64,000 nucleotides of DNA from Paenibacillus sedimenti (GTDB lineage Bacteria > Bacillota > Bacilli > Paenibacillales > NBRC-103111), in contig NZ_JACVVD010000002.1 of the NCBI RefSeq assembly GCF_014534655.1, forward strand, positions 124,001-188,000, read 5' to 3'. Shown here one piece after another: positions 53,181-62,461 of the stretch. The notes beneath the pieces are model-generated. The model had not been told where the DNA came from. It ran no database searches and was given only the letters and a program-made list of their open reading frames with translations. The position numbers and the translations under genes are program-made. How positions within the stretch are numbered: the stretch's first letter is position 1; each line of letters starts with the position of its first letter.

Positions 53181-54449
53181 TTAGTCGTTGGAAAGTTTGA
53201 AAACATCCAGCAGCTTGAAGAACAAGCTTAGCAGAATGGTAATGACGGTCGCCAGAGCCATGCCTTTCATTTCAAAATGTCCCCATTTCAGCGCCGCACC
53301 GCTAAGACCAATCACAAGAACTACGGTCGTTAGAATGAGGTTGACCGGTTTAGAATAATCTACTTTGGTCTCCACAAGCATCCGGATCCCTGATGCGGCG
53401 ATAACGCCGAACAGCAGTAAGGATACGCCGCCCATGACTGGCGTCGGAATGGTTTGAATAAGCGCCGATATTTTCCCGACAAAAGACAGCACAATAGCAA
53501 GGATCGCAGCTCCGCCAATAACCCATACGGAATAGATGCGGCTGATCGCCATGACGCCGATGTTTTCGCCGTAGGTTGTATTAGGCGTTGAACCGACCAG
53601 AGACGAGAGCATGGTTGAGACTCCATTCCCAAGTAAGGATCTGCTTAGCCCGGGGTCCTTGGATAAATCTTTCCCGACCATATTCCCGGTTACGATCAAA
53701 TGACCGATATGCTCCGCAATAACGACAAGAGCCGCCGGCGCGATGATCAGGATACTTGACCAATCGAAAGTGGGGCTGTAGAAGGTTGGCATTTTAAACC
53801 ACTCAGCCGCTCCCCATATGTCCGCAATATGTACCAAACCGAACAAGGCTGCCAGCACATAACCGGCAACAATGGCAACCAGAATCGGAATGACCTTTAA
53901 TATCCCGCGAAATACTACGGAACCTATAACCCCAACCAATAAGGTGAAAATGGATACCGTTACAACGGTTGAATCAGGAGACCAGCCGGCCGGCGCCCCG
54001 CTTGGAGCGATAAGGCCCGCCATTCCGGCTGCAGTCGGTACCAGCTCTAACCCGATCACGGCAACGATGGCGCCCATTGCAGCGGGTGGAAACACAACAT
54101 CAATCCATGCGGTGCCTACAGCCCGGATCAATAAAGCTACAATCGTAAAAATCAACCCGACTACCAGAAATCCGCCCAATGCCGAACTATACCCTTTGGA
54201 TGATAAAACGACGAAAACCGGAGAGAGGAAGGCGAAGCTTGAACCTAGAAAAGCCGGAATTTTCCCTTTTGTCATGAAAATATAAAGCAAAGTACCTATC
54301 CCGTTCATGAACAGGATCGTGGCTGGATCGACTTTAAATAAAATAGGAACCAGCACCGTGGAGCCAAACATAGCAAATAAATGCTGCAGACTAAGCGGAA
54401 TACTCTCCCAAAATGAGGGGCGTTCCTCAACTTGAATGATGCGAGACAC
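53181..54449 (-). CDS. uraA: Uracil/xanthine permease, NCS2 family
   Basis: This proton-coupled nucleobase importer has 422 residues and about 14 helices. NCS2 features are PLSLQHLFAMFGSTVLVP at the N-terminus, the substrate-site Glu in LVVIAEHIGHL, and the signature NTTYGENIGVMAISRIYS. The sequence favours the uracil branch. The GTG at 54449 follows GGGAGG. No PyrR attenuator hairpins were seen in the short leader. Confidence 0.9.
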   Translation of the reverse strand: MSRIIQVEERPSFWESIPLSLQHLFAMFGSTVLVPILFKVDPATILFMNGIGTLLYIFMTKGKIPAFLGSSFAFLSPVFVVLSSKGYSSALGGFLVVGLIFTIVALLIRAVGTAWIDVVFPPAAMGAIVAVIGLELVPTAAGMAGLIAPSGAPAGWSPDSTVVTVSIFTLLVGVIGSVVFRGILKVIPILVAIVAGYVLAALFGLVHIADIWGAAEWFKMPTFYSPTFDWSSILIIAPAALVVIAEHIGHLIVTGNMVGKDLSKDPGLSRSLLGNGVSTMLSSLVGSTPNTTYGENIGVMAISRIYSVWVIGGAAILAIVLSFVGKISALIQTIPTPVMGGVSLLLFGVIAASGIRMLVETKVDYSKPVNLILTTVVLVIGLSGAALKWGHFEMKGMALATVITILLSLFFKLLDVFKLSND

Positions 54450-54533
54450 GGTGAAACCTCCCTGAAATTGATTTCTCGTACGATATCTTATCATATTTTA
54501 ACTATGAAAGGACTATCGCTAGTTTAACAGGGG

Positions 54534-55067
54534 CTAGGTTTTGCTTTTCTCGCGCACCAATGATTTAAACTCAATTTCTTTATCGAAAAAGTAACCGGCA
54601 TCGTCCCTGGAAGGCTGGAAAATCGTTTCCTGCCATCGCTGATAGGTATACAAGAACAGAGATACGGCGGTCATCAATAATAAGAGCTGCCATTTGGCCA
54701 CGTTAGCCATTGTAAACACACCCATACGTTCAAAAATATTTTGAAAAAAGTATAGATGCAGGCTGTCAACGATTAGATTGGTCAAAAAATAAATCCAGAA
54801 TTTACCGAAGGTCAAGCGGAAAATCCACAAGGTACCAACCAGGAAGAAACCGTAAACAAAAGAAATGTTCGTTATGTTCCCCCATGTAACGATCTTAATC
54901 TTTAAAATCCACCAGTTGTAAACATAAGCAATTTCAAAGAAAATGGTGACCACTAGCGCTGCAAGAATAGAGACAGGCATATAGCGTTTGATCATGGATT
55001 TTTTCATGGCAAACAATGTAATCCAGGGGAGAATCAATGAGGTCCACATGATGATTTTTACGATCAT
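54534..55067 (-). CDS. CBO0543-family membrane protein
   Basis: This 177-residue protein has five hydrophobic helices. The N-terminus (MKKSMIKRYMPVSILAALVV, then YVYNWW) and the GKFWIYFLTNLIVD segment fit the clostridial/bacillar CBO0543 family. It has no known function. It is divergent from the darcynin-like gene. Confidence 0.8.
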   Translation of the reverse strand: MIVKIIMWTSLILPWITLFAMKKSMIKRYMPVSILAALVVTIFFEIAYVYNWWILKIKIVTWGNITNISFVYGFFLVGTLWIFRLTFGKFWIYFLTNLIVDSLHLYFFQNIFERMGVFTMANVAKWQLLLLMTAVSLFLYTYQRWQETIFQPSRDDAGYFFDKEIEFKSLVREKSKT

Positions 55068-55156
55068 CGTAATCAGCTCTCCAATCAGCAGTTTCCACCT
55101 AGTATTTCCAAAATAATAATTTACAAAATCTGCTTGTTAAAATTAGTTCACAGCAT

Positions 55157-55184
55157 TATAGTAGTGCTTAATAATACTACTATA
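55157..55184. promoter_or_regulatory. Palindrome upstream of the darcynin-like gene
   Basis: TATAGTAGT-N10-ACTACTATA, perfect over 9 bp per arm, 22 bases before the start. Probably an operator. Confidence 0.5.
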
Positions 55185-55205
55185 TTCGAAAAGAGGGATT
55201 CGCAG

Positions 55206-55559
55206 ATGAATCATTGTTTTGTTGTTTTGCTCGAGGTCGATCACACTTGGCTGGCGCTGCCCAGAGAGGCTCGCAGGGAGTATGCGTCAGAACTTTATGA
55301 GATCATCGGGCATCATGCAGACGAAGTAAAGGTACGGTATTTTGATGCGGATGCGTTCAGCGGAAAATGTACGGATTTTGTTATTTGCGAGACTCAGCAT
55401 ATTGCGGCCTATTACAATATGTGGGAAGCGTTAAAGGATACTCAGGCTTTCTCCGGCGGTTTTTATCGGATCAAGGATGTTATATACGGAATTCAAAATG
55501 CTTACCAAACCTATGAAATCGAGGTTTTGGGGATGGAAGAAGAAGCTTGTACGACCTAA
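55206..55559 (+). CDS. Darcynin-like protein
   Basis: This 117-residue cytoplasmic protein has the form of the darcynin family (FVVLLEVDHTWLALPREARREYA, then CTDFVICETQHIAAYYNMWEALKDT), a ferredoxin-like dimer fold of unknown role. AAGAGGGA precedes the ATG. A perfect palindrome lies in its promoter region. Confidence 0.75.
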   Translation: MNHCFVVLLEVDHTWLALPREARREYASELYEIIGHHADEVKVRYFDADAFSGKCTDFVICETQHIAAYYNMWEALKDTQAFSGGFYRIKDVIYGIQNAYQTYEIEVLGMEEEACTT

Positions 55560-55598
55560 ATCAGGGAAATCATGTTACAATAATAACCAAGTTGAATA

Positions 55599-55611
55599 TT
55601 AACCGGGTTAA
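55599..55611. promoter_or_regulatory. Palindrome TTAACC-G-GGTTAA before the TrmB-like gene
   Basis: A perfect 6-1-6 site just upstream of the ribosome site; a related half-matching AACCAAGTT occurs about 12 bases earlier. Likely an autoregulatory site. Confidence 0.5.
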
Positions 55612-55629
55612 AGAAAGAAGGGCTGTAGC

Positions 55630-56481
55630 ATGGAGGAAGTTTTGCAGCATTTGAAAAATCTCGGCTTCACGGATCTTGAAGCCAAATGCCTGCACGTGCT
55701 TGCGGAGTCCGGCAAGCGGACAGGTTACGAAATCGCCAAACGTCTTGGCGTTTCGCGTTCGAACGTGTACTCAGCGCTGCAGAAGCTCGCGGAGAAAGGC
55801 GTCGTGCTCACCAGCCACGGTGAGCCGACGCATTACCAGAGCGTGCCGATCGACGAGATCGGCGACAAGATTGAAGCGGAGCTGCAGGCTTCGATCCGCT
55901 ATGTGAAGTCGCATATGCCGAAGCAGGATGCGGAACGGACCGAGTACTTCAGCCTGGAGGGCGACGCCAAGGTCATTGAGCGCATCCGCACCGAGCTGAA
56001 GAAGGCGAGGGAAGAAGCGCTCTGTGAGCTGTGGTCGGAAGAAGCGCAGCTGCTGAAGGACGAACTGGCGCATGCGCAGGAGCATGGCGTGCGCATTCTG
56101 GCTTCGACCGTCGGCGAAGCCCAGCTGCCGAATGGCGTGCATCAGTTCCCGCATGGCCGCGATGAAGCATGGCAGGCTCGTATTGGGCGCAAGTTTACAC
56201 TGCTCATCGACCGTAAGTTGGCGATTATCGGTACGCGAGGCGGCGGTGAGCCAACCAAGGCGATGCTGACGGAGCATCCGGCGATGGCGGAGCTGCTCTT
56301 GAATAATTTTTTCCATGGTGTCGTGATGCATGAGCTGCAGCGGGATATGGGCGCTAAGCTGGAAGATAAGTACGGCAAGAACTTCAAGAAGATCATGCAG
56401 AAGTATACAGAGGTTAAGTCAACTGAGGCGAAGCAAGCTGAAGGAAAGCCAGCCGAAGGGAAGAGGAGAAAGAAGAAATGA
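55630..56481 (+). CDS. TrmB-family transcriptional regulator
   Basis: Residues 1-75 form the TrmB winged helix (LKNLGFTDLEAKCLHVLAESGKRTGYEIAKRLGVSRSNVYSALQKL, with recognition helix SRSNVYSALQKL). Residues about 105-240 form a phospholipase-D-like sensor domain. The C-terminus is a lysine-rich tail. TrmB proteins in bacteria often sense sugars; the ligand here is unknown. Its stop overlaps the next start (ATGATG), so the HD hydrolase is co-translated. Confidence 0.9.
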   Translation: MEEVLQHLKNLGFTDLEAKCLHVLAESGKRTGYEIAKRLGVSRSNVYSALQKLAEKGVVLTSHGEPTHYQSVPIDEIGDKIEAELQASIRYVKSHMPKQDAERTEYFSLEGDAKVIERIRTELKKAREEALCELWSEEAQLLKDELAHAQEHGVRILASTVGEAQLPNGVHQFPHGRDEAWQARIGRKFTLLIDRKLAIIGTRGGGEPTKAMLTEHPAMAELLLNNFFHGVVMHELQRDMGAKLEDKYGKNFKKIMQKYTEVKSTEAKQAEGKPAEGKRRKKK

Positions 56482-57185
56482 TGCGGGAGCAAGAACAGGA
56501 GCGAGATCAAGAGCAAATGCAAGAGCGAGAACGAGAACGAGAACGAGAACGTATTCTGCTCGCGGCCGAAGCGCTCGTGAAGGAGAAGCTGGAGCGCGAT
56601 AGCAGCGGCCACGATTGGTGGCATATCTACCGCGTCGTGCAAACAACGAAGCGGATTGCCGCCGCCCAAGGCGCCGACCGCTTCGTCTGCGAGCTCGCGG
56701 CGCTGCTGCATGACGTCGCCGACGAGAAGCTGAACGCCGACCCGGCTGCTGCGCAGCAGGAGCTGGAGGCGTGGCTCGCCGCCAGCGGCACGCCGGCGGC
56801 GCAAATCGACCACGTGCTGGAGATCATCGGCACGATGTCGTTCAAGGGCGGCGCGCGGCCGCCGATGCGCACGCTCGAGGGCCAGGTCGTGCAGGATGCC
56901 GACCGGCTGGATGCGATCGGCGCGGTGGGCATCGCGCGCGTGTTCGCTTATTCGGGCTGGAAGGGACGCCCGATTCATGATCCTTCCGTCATGGTGCGGG
57001 AGCAAATGACGGAGGCCGAATATCGCAGCGGGAACGATACGGCGATCAATCACTTTTATGAGAAGCTCCTGAAGCTGAAGGAGCTGATGAATACGGACTT
57101 CGCCCGTAAGCTCGCAGAGGAGCGGCACCTTTTCATGGAGCAATATTTGGAGCAGTTCTATGCGGAGTGGGACGGGGAAAGATAG
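56478..57185 (+). CDS. HD-domain phosphohydrolase (YpgQ/YedJ-like)
   Basis: Metal-binding motifs are GHDWWHIYRVV (His 44, His 48), LLHDVADEK (HD) and VQDADRLDAIGAVG (Asp). This HD subgroup hydrolyses nucleotides, for example YpgQ acts on dNTPs to release pyrophosphate. The first 25 residues are almost only Glu, Gln and Arg, encoded partly by a perfect CGAGAA hexamer repeat (about 56526-56549), an unusual addition. The central part is very GC-rich. Confidence 0.9.
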   Translation: MMREQEQERDQEQMQERERERERERILLAAEALVKEKLERDSSGHDWWHIYRVVQTTKRIAAAQGADRFVCELAALLHDVADEKLNADPAAAQQELEAWLAASGTPAAQIDHVLEIIGTMSFKGGARPPMRTLEGQVVQDADRLDAIGAVGIARVFAYSGWKGRPIHDPSVMVREQMTEAEYRSGNDTAINHFYEKLLKLKELMNTDFARKLAEERHLFMEQYLEQFYAEWDGER

Positions 57186-57194
57186 CGATATGTT

Positions 57195-57216
57195 GAGCCG
57201 GCGACGGCTCTTTTTT
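57195..57216 (+). terminator. Terminator after the HD hydrolase
   Basis: GAGCCG, loop GCGA, CGGCTC, six T. Confidence 0.92.
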
Positions 57217-57586
57217 GTTGTACCAGGAATTTATGCAAGAAACCGATGTGCGTGGATGTGACGTTAATATTTCGAGCTTGCTCGTCAAATATGGTTATAT
57301 AGAACAATGTACCCTAAACAACGAACAAGGTGCTTTATTAAAGACCTTTGTTCGTTCGAGCCCATTTTATCCATATCTTCGACGATATAGCGTCGCTTTA
57401 TATCCTTAATAACGACCATTGTTCGTTATGAATCGCCATACGTGCGAAACGCCTCATAAATGCGAAACAGCCCCTACTTCGCGAACAACTACAGCTCAAG
57501 TCCATGGCCGGACCTCGTTACTTTGCTTTTATGTACGAGAATAAAATGCTTAACACCGCCTAGTACCTCGTCCCAGCTCTACCGCC
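57217..57586. other. Intergenic region between converging genes
   Basis: No gene seen in 370 bases. It contains copy 2 of the 86-bp intergenic repeat and several further short repeats (TGCGAAAC twice near 57449-57470). Confidence 0.55.
57339..57424. repeat. 86-bp intergenic repeat, copy 2
   Basis: It begins TAAAGACCTTTGTTCG, continues CGAGCCCA and ends ACGACCATTGTTC. CGAACAAGG at 57322 pairs with CCTTTGTTCG here, and AACGAACAA (57320) also pairs with TTGTTCGTT at the right end. Confidence 0.65.
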
Positions 57587-58414
57587 TCACTTAAAAGACG
57601 GCTTCGTCAGCGGACAATCCGGCAAGCCGAGTATTTCCACGTTGTAGTCAGCCAGCTTGTGCAGGAAATAGCAAGTTTCCGGGATGTGATGCTCCAGGAA
57701 GCGCAGTGTCAAGCGGCTCAGCAGTTCGGTGTGCTGGTATTCCCGAATCACATCTTCAACCAGGTGATAGAAGCCGATAACCGATGTGGCGACTTGTCTG
57801 GCAAATCTTTGCTGGACTGGGAAGTTAGGCGCGGTAAACCGGAGAAAACCCCGTATCGCCTTATTTTTGACGATATGGGCTTGAAACTGCTGCGCGAATT
57901 GCTCCGTGCTCTTTCCAAGCTCGATCTCTGTAGGATCGAGATGATTCCCTAGCAGCACCGCATGGCCGAGCTGATCTTCGAGCCACATGTCCATTAAACT
58001 CACGAGCGGCAGAGGCTCATAGGGCAAGCCGTTCATCCAATAGGAGAGGATCCGCAAGTACTCCCCGTTCTCGAGCAGCGTTCCATTGAAATACACCGGC
58101 GTCAGGGAGATGACGATTTTATTTTGAAGGCGAAGATGCTGTAAATGTCCTTCAAATTGATAATATCCGTGCGCCACCGGATAAATATCTTTAGACAGCT
58201 TGATCATCGCTTCATATGAAACGGGCAGGGAAGGATCGGTCTTCAGAATGCGATTCCGCAGTTCGGTAAAAGCGCCGATATACCGCCTTGCGATCGCAAT
58301 CCATTGAACTTCTTCCGGAGCAAGCGCCTCATCCGCAAAGATCGCGTGGTCCTGCAAAATTTCCACCCAAAACAAATGCTCCTGCCAAGGCGTCATGGTC
58401 CCATTCAAGCTCAA
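57587..58414 (-). CDS. DUF2935 protein
   Basis: This 275-residue helical protein has two similar four-helix halves with conserved acidic and histidine residues (WQEHLFWVEILQDHAIFADEAL; MDMWLEDQLGHAVLLGNHLD). This is the DUF2935 pattern, suspected to bind metal, with no proven role. The TTG at 58414 lies 6 bases after GGAGGGG, which rules out longer upstream starts. Confidence 0.88.
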   Translation of the reverse strand: MSLNGTMTPWQEHLFWVEILQDHAIFADEALAPEEVQWIAIARRYIGAFTELRNRILKTDPSLPVSYEAMIKLSKDIYPVAHGYYQFEGHLQHLRLQNKIVISLTPVYFNGTLLENGEYLRILSYWMNGLPYEPLPLVSLMDMWLEDQLGHAVLLGNHLDPTEIELGKSTEQFAQQFQAHIVKNKAIRGFLRFTAPNFPVQQRFARQVATSVIGFYHLVEDVIREYQHTELLSRLTLRFLEHHIPETCYFLHKLADYNVEILGLPDCPLTKPSFK

Positions 58415-58579
58415 GGAAAGCCCCTCCTTAACGAAAAATCCCCGCTGTATCACGGGCTGTAATGCTCCACACCGAAGTGTATTCACCCCAAAAACCAACA
58501 AGAACAAGTTGAGTCGGATTTTGTGTTAAAATAAAAAGAAATGAACAACCACTACACGAAAGAAAGAGATGTTACGGAG

Positions 58580-59827
58580 ATGAAAAAAGAAGCTAAATAT
58601 ATCGCAACGGTATCATTGGGCGTCATGGGAGCCGGATTTGTCGCTACGCTTCCGGTGTCTTCAACGGTGTGGGGAGCTTTCTTGCAGGGCGGCTTCGAAG
58701 CCGGAGTTGTCGGCGGCTTGGCAGACTGGTTTGCGGTTAGCGCTTTGTTCCGCCATCCGCTGGGCATACCGATTCCGCACACAGCGCTGCTGCCGAAGAA
58801 TCGTGAGAAAATCACCAACGCGCTTGTTTCCACGGTCGAGAATGAGCTGCTGTCCAAAGAGACGATCCGCACGCGTTTGCAGCAAATTCGTTTTCTGGAG
58901 CGAGGACTGGAGCTCGCTGAGAGCCATTTGGATAATGAGGCGCTTCACAAGGGATTGACTGCTCTCGCAAAGCAGGCGCTGCACGCCATCGATCTTGAGA
59001 AATTGACGCCGCTCCTGGCGGAGGAAATTCATAAAGCACTTCAAGACGTGGTTACGAGCCGACTCGTTCGAACGATTGTGAATGGCTTCATGGAAGGCGG
59101 ATATGACGGCAAAACGTTTGACTTTGTGCTGGATAAATTAGAGGCGTGGGCGGTCAAATTCGAGACGCGGGACCAGCTCGGCGGCATGGCGCTCAAAGCT
59201 TTTGAAGGCTTGCAGTCGAACGGCTTCATGGCGTTTGCCGTCAATGCGTTCATCGGCATGGTGAGCGAGGAGAAACTGGGCAGCATCATCCAGAATTTTC
59301 TGCTCACCTACATCGAGCAAATGAGAGTCAAGAACCACCCGCGCAGAGAAGCTGTACTAAGCTTTATTCACAGCGAGCTGAACAAGCTGGATAAGCATCC
59401 GCAGCTTTTGGCGGAGCTGGATCGGTTAAAGGAGAAGCTTCCTGAGATTTTCTCGCTCGAAGAGAAGCTTGCGGGAACACTGGAGCGGTTGAAAGGCAAA
59501 GCGGAGGCGTTCGTGGAGCAACCGGATTTTGCATCGCAATACGTGGTTCCTATGATCCGTAAGCTATTGGCTTCTGTGAAGGAAGACAGGGATGTAATGG
59601 AGCGCGGCGAGGACTGGATTCAGCAGCAAATCGTCTTATACCTGGAGCAAAATCACAGCAAAATCGGGCAGCTCGTGAAAGAGAATTTGGACAAGCTGGA
59701 CAACGACAAGCTGATTGAAATGATGGAGGACAAGGTCGGTAAAGATCTGCAATGGATTCGCGTCAACGGCGCGATTTGCGGTTTTATTATCGGACTTGGC
59801 CTGGCGGGTCTGAAGCTGCTTTTCTAA
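58580..59827 (+). CDS. DUF445 membrane protein
   Basis: Helices lie at the N-terminus (ATVSLGVMGAGFVATLPVS) and the C-terminus (AICGFIIGLGLAGLKLLF), and the long middle part is helical and charged. GGFEAGVVGGLADWFAVSALFRHPLGIPIPHTALLP (in two pieces) is diagnostic of DUF445. The start at 58580 (MKKEAKYIAT) is preferred; an ATG at 58541 would add 13 residues but has no ribosome site. Function unknown. Confidence 0.88.
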   Translation: MKKEAKYIATVSLGVMGAGFVATLPVSSTVWGAFLQGGFEAGVVGGLADWFAVSALFRHPLGIPIPHTALLPKNREKITNALVSTVENELLSKETIRTRLQQIRFLERGLELAESHLDNEALHKGLTALAKQALHAIDLEKLTPLLAEEIHKALQDVVTSRLVRTIVNGFMEGGYDGKTFDFVLDKLEAWAVKFETRDQLGGMALKAFEGLQSNGFMAFAVNAFIGMVSEEKLGSIIQNFLLTYIEQMRVKNHPRREAVLSFIHSELNKLDKHPQLLAELDRLKEKLPEIFSLEEKLAGTLERLKGKAEAFVEQPDFASQYVVPMIRKLLASVKEDRDVMERGEDWIQQQIVLYLEQNHSKIGQLVKENLDKLDNDKLIEMMEDKVGKDLQWIRVNGAICGFIIGLGLAGLKLLF

Positions 59828-59879
59828 CGTAAAGGAGTATTCTTGGTAATGGCGGTATAGATGAAAGGAGGTACGCATT

Positions 59880-60719
59880 TTGATTGAAATCAAGGAAGTC
59901 AGCAAGACCTTCATACAGCGGATCGGCGGCAGCTATAAAGCGCTGGACGATATATCGCTCACGATTCAAAAAGGAGAATTCGTCTCCTTGCTCGGGCCGT
60001 CCGGATGCGGCAAGTCAACTGTTCTGAATTTGGTCGCCGGCTTCGATACGGTTAGTGAAGGAACGCTTCAAGTGAACGGAAAAAAGGTGACCGGTCCCGG
60101 CGCGGACCGCGTCGTTGTCTTTCAGGAGCATGGCCTGTTCCCGTGGTTGACGGTGCTGGATAATGTCGCTTTCGGCCTCAAGCAGAAAGGCATCGGAAAG
60201 AAAGAACGCCATGAGCTTGCCATGGAACAGATCAAAGCCGTGCATCTCAGCCGGTTTGCGGATCGCTATCCGCACGAGCTTTCCGGCGGGATGCGGCAGC
60301 GGGCGGCGATAGCCCGCGCTTTGGCGATGGATCCTGAGATTCTGCTCATGGATGAGCCGTTTGCTGCTTTGGATGAGCAGACCCGGCTTATTTTACACAA
60401 AGAACTGGAAGAAATCTGGATGCGTACGCGCAAAACGATCCTCTTCATTACCCATAACATACGCGAAGCGGTCATCCTCTCGGATCGGGTTCTCGTGATG
60501 TCCACGCGACCGGGCAAGATCAAGAAAGAATTCGTGGTGAAAGCGGCGAGACCCCGTGACAGCGCGGATTCGGTGCTGCATCATGTGGAGAGCTCGATTA
60601 TGGATGCGTTAGCGGATGAGCTGGAGAAAGTGGTAAGGGAGGAAACCGGCGATGAGTACAGCATTAAGAAGAACGATTTTTCTGGTACTGCTTCTGATAG
60701 CTTGGGAGGCGGGATTTAG
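59880..60719 (+). CDS. ssuB: ABC transporter ATPase, SsuB/TauB family
   Basis: It is the motor of a sulfonate/nitrate/taurine-type importer. Walker A is GPSGCGKST (about 41-49), Q-loop FQEHGLFPWLTV, signature ELSGGMRQRAAIARAL, Walker B ILLMDEPFAALD, switch His FITHNIREAV. The TTG start has AAAGGAGGT 8 bases upstream. Its last 68 bases overlap the permease gene in another frame, so the three genes are tightly coupled. The ssu name is by family; nitrate or pyrimidine precursors are also possible. Confidence 0.9.
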   Translation: MIEIKEVSKTFIQRIGGSYKALDDISLTIQKGEFVSLLGPSGCGKSTVLNLVAGFDTVSEGTLQVNGKKVTGPGADRVVVFQEHGLFPWLTVLDNVAFGLKQKGIGKKERHELAMEQIKAVHLSRFADRYPHELSGGMRQRAAIARALAMDPEILLMDEPFAALDEQTRLILHKELEEIWMRTRKTILFITHNIREAVILSDRVLVMSTRPGKIKKEFVVKAARPRDSADSVLHHVESSIMDALADELEKVVREETGDEYSIKKNDFSGTASDSLGGGI

Positions 60720-61416
60720 AATTTTTGGCTGGGGATGGAGGTTTCCTTCGCCGACGCAGACGCTGCAAGCCTTTTATGACGGCATTGTCCACGGGGAATT
60801 GATACAAGCCACGATCGCGAGTATGGCCAGATTGTTGATTTCATTCATTATTTCTTTACTGATCGGAACTACGCTTGGATTCCTGTTTGCGAGATACCGG
60901 CTGCTTGATGATACGATTGGCTTCCTGGTGGTCGCGCTTCAGACGATTCCGAGCATTGCTTGGCTTCCTTTTGCAATTATTTGGTTCGGTCTTAATGAAT
61001 CTTCGGTTATTTTCATCACCACTTTGGGCGCTACCTGGACGATGGCCTTATCGAGTAGGACCGGCATCAAGAACATCCCGCCGATCTATTTGCGCGCCGC
61101 GCAGACGATGGGCACCGGCAATGGCTTCAACATGTTTGTGCAGGTCATGATTCCGGCAGCATTCCCGCATCTGATCAACGGCGTGCGTACCGCATGGGCA
61201 TTCGCCTGGCGCGCGCTTGTGGCCGGTGAGCTCATTGCTAAAGGCGCAGGACTCGGTCAACTGCTGCAAGATGGCCGCAACTTAGGCGATACGTCATTGA
61301 TGCTATGCATCGTCATCATTATTGCCGTACTGGGGACGGTCTCCGACCATTTCTGCTTCAAGAAGCTTGAGGATAAAGTACTGGAACGCTACGGCCTCGC
61401 AGGCTCGAAATCATAA
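60652..61416 (+). CDS. ssuC: ABC transporter permease, SsuC/TauC family
   Basis: Six helices and the EAA-type loop (YLRAAQTMGTGNGFNMFVQVMIPAAFPHLINGVRTAWAFAWRALVAGEL, in pieces AAQTMGTGNGFNMFVQVMIP and AWRALVAGEL) identify the membrane subunit. AGGGAGG precedes the ATG inside the ATPase gene. It ends 14 bases before the binding-protein gene. Confidence 0.92.
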   Translation: MSTALRRTIFLVLLLIAWEAGFRIFGWGWRFPSPTQTLQAFYDGIVHGELIQATIASMARLLISFIISLLIGTTLGFLFARYRLLDDTIGFLVVALQTIPSIAWLPFAIIWFGLNESSVIFITTLGATWTMALSSRTGIKNIPPIYLRAAQTMGTGNGFNMFVQVMIPAAFPHLINGVRTAWAFAWRALVAGELIAKGAGLGQLLQDGRNLGDTSLMLCIVIIIAVLGTVSDHFCFKKLEDKVLERYGLAGSKS

Positions 61417-61430
61417 CGGGGGAACCTACA

Positions 61431-62453
61431 ATGAGAAAATTGGCATGGACCCTGACGCATCTCCTGGTTGCTGCTACACTGCTGACAGCTTGCGGGGACG
61501 ACGCTCCTACGGGCAAAGCGCAGAAAGTAAGGCTGGGCATTTTCAAAAATGTGACGCACGCTGCGGCCTATATCGCTCTGGAAAAAGGTTATTTCCGCCA
61601 GGCCTGGGGCGACGATGTGGACATCGAAGTGACGGCCTTCGATAACGGATCCGATCTGTCCATCGCCATGGCGACGGGAGATATCGATATCGGCTTCGTT
61701 GGACCGGGACCGGCGACGACTTTTTACCTCAAAAGCCAGAACTACAGAGTCGTCTCCGGTTCGAACAATGGAGGCGCTGTGCTGGTAGCCCGCAATGGAA
61801 CAGGCATTAATGCCGTTAAAGATTTAGTGGATAAAACAATCGCGATTCCGTCCAAAGGGAATACGAATGAAATTTCGCTGCGCATGCTGCTTCAGCAGGA
61901 AGGTGTAAGCTTGGGAAGAGGGGCGGGTAGCGCTCATCTCATCGTTCGCTCTCCGTCGGATACGCTGATCTCTTTCCGTCAAAAGGAAATCGACGCGACG
62001 CTCGTACCTGAACCTTGGGGAACGCAGATCGAGAAGGCCGGACTCGGTAAAATGGTGGCCGATTGGCAGGCAATACCGCCTAACCACGGCGATTACCCGA
62101 CGGTCATTATGGTGGCCAGCGACAAGTTTATCGAGCGGTATCGGGACATGGTCAAGGGTGCGATCAAGGCGAACCTCCAAGGGATTGCCTTTATCCAGGA
62201 CAACCCCGATCCGGCATACGACCTTATCAACAACCAGTTGAAGCAGTACAGCGGTAAAGGCATGGACAAAAGCTTGATCCAAGCTTCGCTATCCCGACTT
62301 AAACTGACCACGGACGTGGATGTAAAGGTGATGGAGGAGATGGCGAAGGTGTCCATCGACGCCAGGTATATTAAAGGCATTAAGAAAGAGGAGCTCGATC
62401 TCAGCAAGTTCGTGAATCTGTCGATGCTTGAAGAAGTGAAGAGCGGGAAGTAG
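61431..62453 (+). CDS. ssuA: ABC transporter substrate-binding lipoprotein, SsuA/NrtA-like
   Basis: The signal peptide ends in LLTAC (C21 lipobox). The mature domain has the SsuA/ThiY fold: RLGIFKNVTHAAAYIALEKGYF, IAMATGDIDIGFVGPGPATTFYL, and AIPSKGNTNEISLRMLLQQEG. The full importer order is ATPase, permease, binding protein. No CysB- or S-box-like signal was seen upstream. The substrate is inferred by family only. Confidence 0.92.
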   Translation: MRKLAWTLTHLLVAATLLTACGDDAPTGKAQKVRLGIFKNVTHAAAYIALEKGYFRQAWGDDVDIEVTAFDNGSDLSIAMATGDIDIGFVGPGPATTFYLKSQNYRVVSGSNNGGAVLVARNGTGINAVKDLVDKTIAIPSKGNTNEISLRMLLQQEGVSLGRGAGSAHLIVRSPSDTLISFRQKEIDATLVPEPWGTQIEKAGLGKMVADWQAIPPNHGDYPTVIMVASDKFIERYRDMVKGAIKANLQGIAFIQDNPDPAYDLINNQLKQYSGKGMDKSLIQASLSRLKLTTDVDVKVMEEMAKVSIDARYIKGIKKEELDLSKFVNLSMLEEVKSGK

Positions 62454-62461
62454 GGAGTGAC

